A DNA stretch of 6,247 bases from contig CATLZI010000123.1 of the NCBI GenBank assembly GCA_950063125.1, forward strand, positions 1-6,247, given 5' to 3'. A program made the translations under genes and the position numbers. The DNA is from an uncultured Porticoccus sp. (lineage in GTDB: Bacteria; Pseudomonadota; Gammaproteobacteria; Pseudomonadales; Porticoccaceae). The notes under the pieces are model-generated. The model was not told the DNA's origin, ran no database searches, and was given only the letters and a program-made list of their open reading frames with translations. Shown in pieces: positions 6,083-6,247 of the stretch (position 1 is the first letter of the stretch; every line of letters starts with the position of its first letter).

Positions 6083-6247
6083 CTACAGGGTTACCTCGAT
6101 CTGCTCAATCACCCGCAGCGCCTTGGCAACAGCCACCGCAGTGCTGCCTCCACGGGCCAGCGCAACCCCGAGGCGGCGTTCACCCTGCACCGTCGGTTTA
6201 CCGAACAGACGCAATTCCGTGTCCGGCTCGGCTAGCGCCGCAGACAA
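6083..6247 (-). CDS. purT: Formate-dependent GAR transformylase PurT, C-terminal fragment (cut by window edge)
   Basis: The last 54 residues of the protein are visible, ending at TAG (6083-6085); the rest lies beyond the right edge. The segment [10 protein letters not shown] (11-20) followed by [13 protein letters not shown] (21-33) matches the C-terminal region of PurT, and the ending fits the usual PurT terminus. PurT is a cytosolic ATP-grasp enzyme that uses formate and ATP to make formyl-glycinamide ribonucleotide in purine synthesis, an alternative to folate-dependent PurN. The catalytic ATP-grasp core is outside the window and cannot be judged. The related ATP-grasp enzyme PurK is less likely because it lacks this FGKP...RRLGVALA pattern. 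It is upstream of the transporter in the same direction but probably a separate unit because of the hairpin between them. Confidence 0.88.
   Translation of the reverse strand: MSAALAEPDTELRLFGKPTVQGERRLGVALARGGSTAVAVAKALRVIEQIEVTL

Overview
The window most likely comes from a gammaproteobacterial chromosome. This is inferred from the close protein resemblance of SelO and the PurT tail to proteins of that class, from GTG starts, and from ordinary Gram-negative ribosome-binding sites. It holds five complete protein genes, one gene cut by the right edge, and one short gene relic. No rRNA, tRNA, CRISPR array, integrase or recognisable insertion sequence was seen.

Left part (1-2416): a cyclic-nucleotide-binding-domain protein without a DNA-binding domain (69-731, minus) is divergent from selO (944-2416, plus). 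SelO is a pseudokinase that AMPylates proteins. The 212-base gap between them must carry both promoters and contains a perfect 11-base inverted repeat.

Middle part (2325-3712): this is the most interesting stretch. A gene for a small MscS-type mechanosensitive channel (2578-3471) has its own good sigma70 promoter. It is bracketed by two copies of the selO 3' end. The left copy (2325-2460) is the functional end of selO plus about 44 bases after its stop. The right copy (3565-3692) is about 88% identical by hand alignment, has a 5-base frameshifting deletion, and codes Arg where SelO has its conserved C-terminal Cys. The channel gene also uses AGA/AGG arginine codons far more often than selO (7 of 17 against 2 of 32). 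Together these suggest that an acquired cassette was inserted at the 3' end of selO, restoring the gene and leaving the old or donor tail behind as a relic.

Right part (3713-6247, all minus strand): the end of purT comes first in transcription order, followed by a probable terminator. Next is an SLC13/DASS-type sodium-coupled anion transporter with two internal RCK_C (TrkA-C) domains separated by an unusual acidic linker. It is followed after 17 bases by a small DUF1622 membrane protein, probably in one operon. The DUF1622 gene and the channel gene converge on the region holding the selO relic.

The genes do not form one pathway. The common thread is stress and membrane physiology: redox-linked AMPylation, osmotic release and anion uptake. 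No clear new multi-gene system is present; the best candidate for novelty is the selO-tail-bracketed channel cassette.
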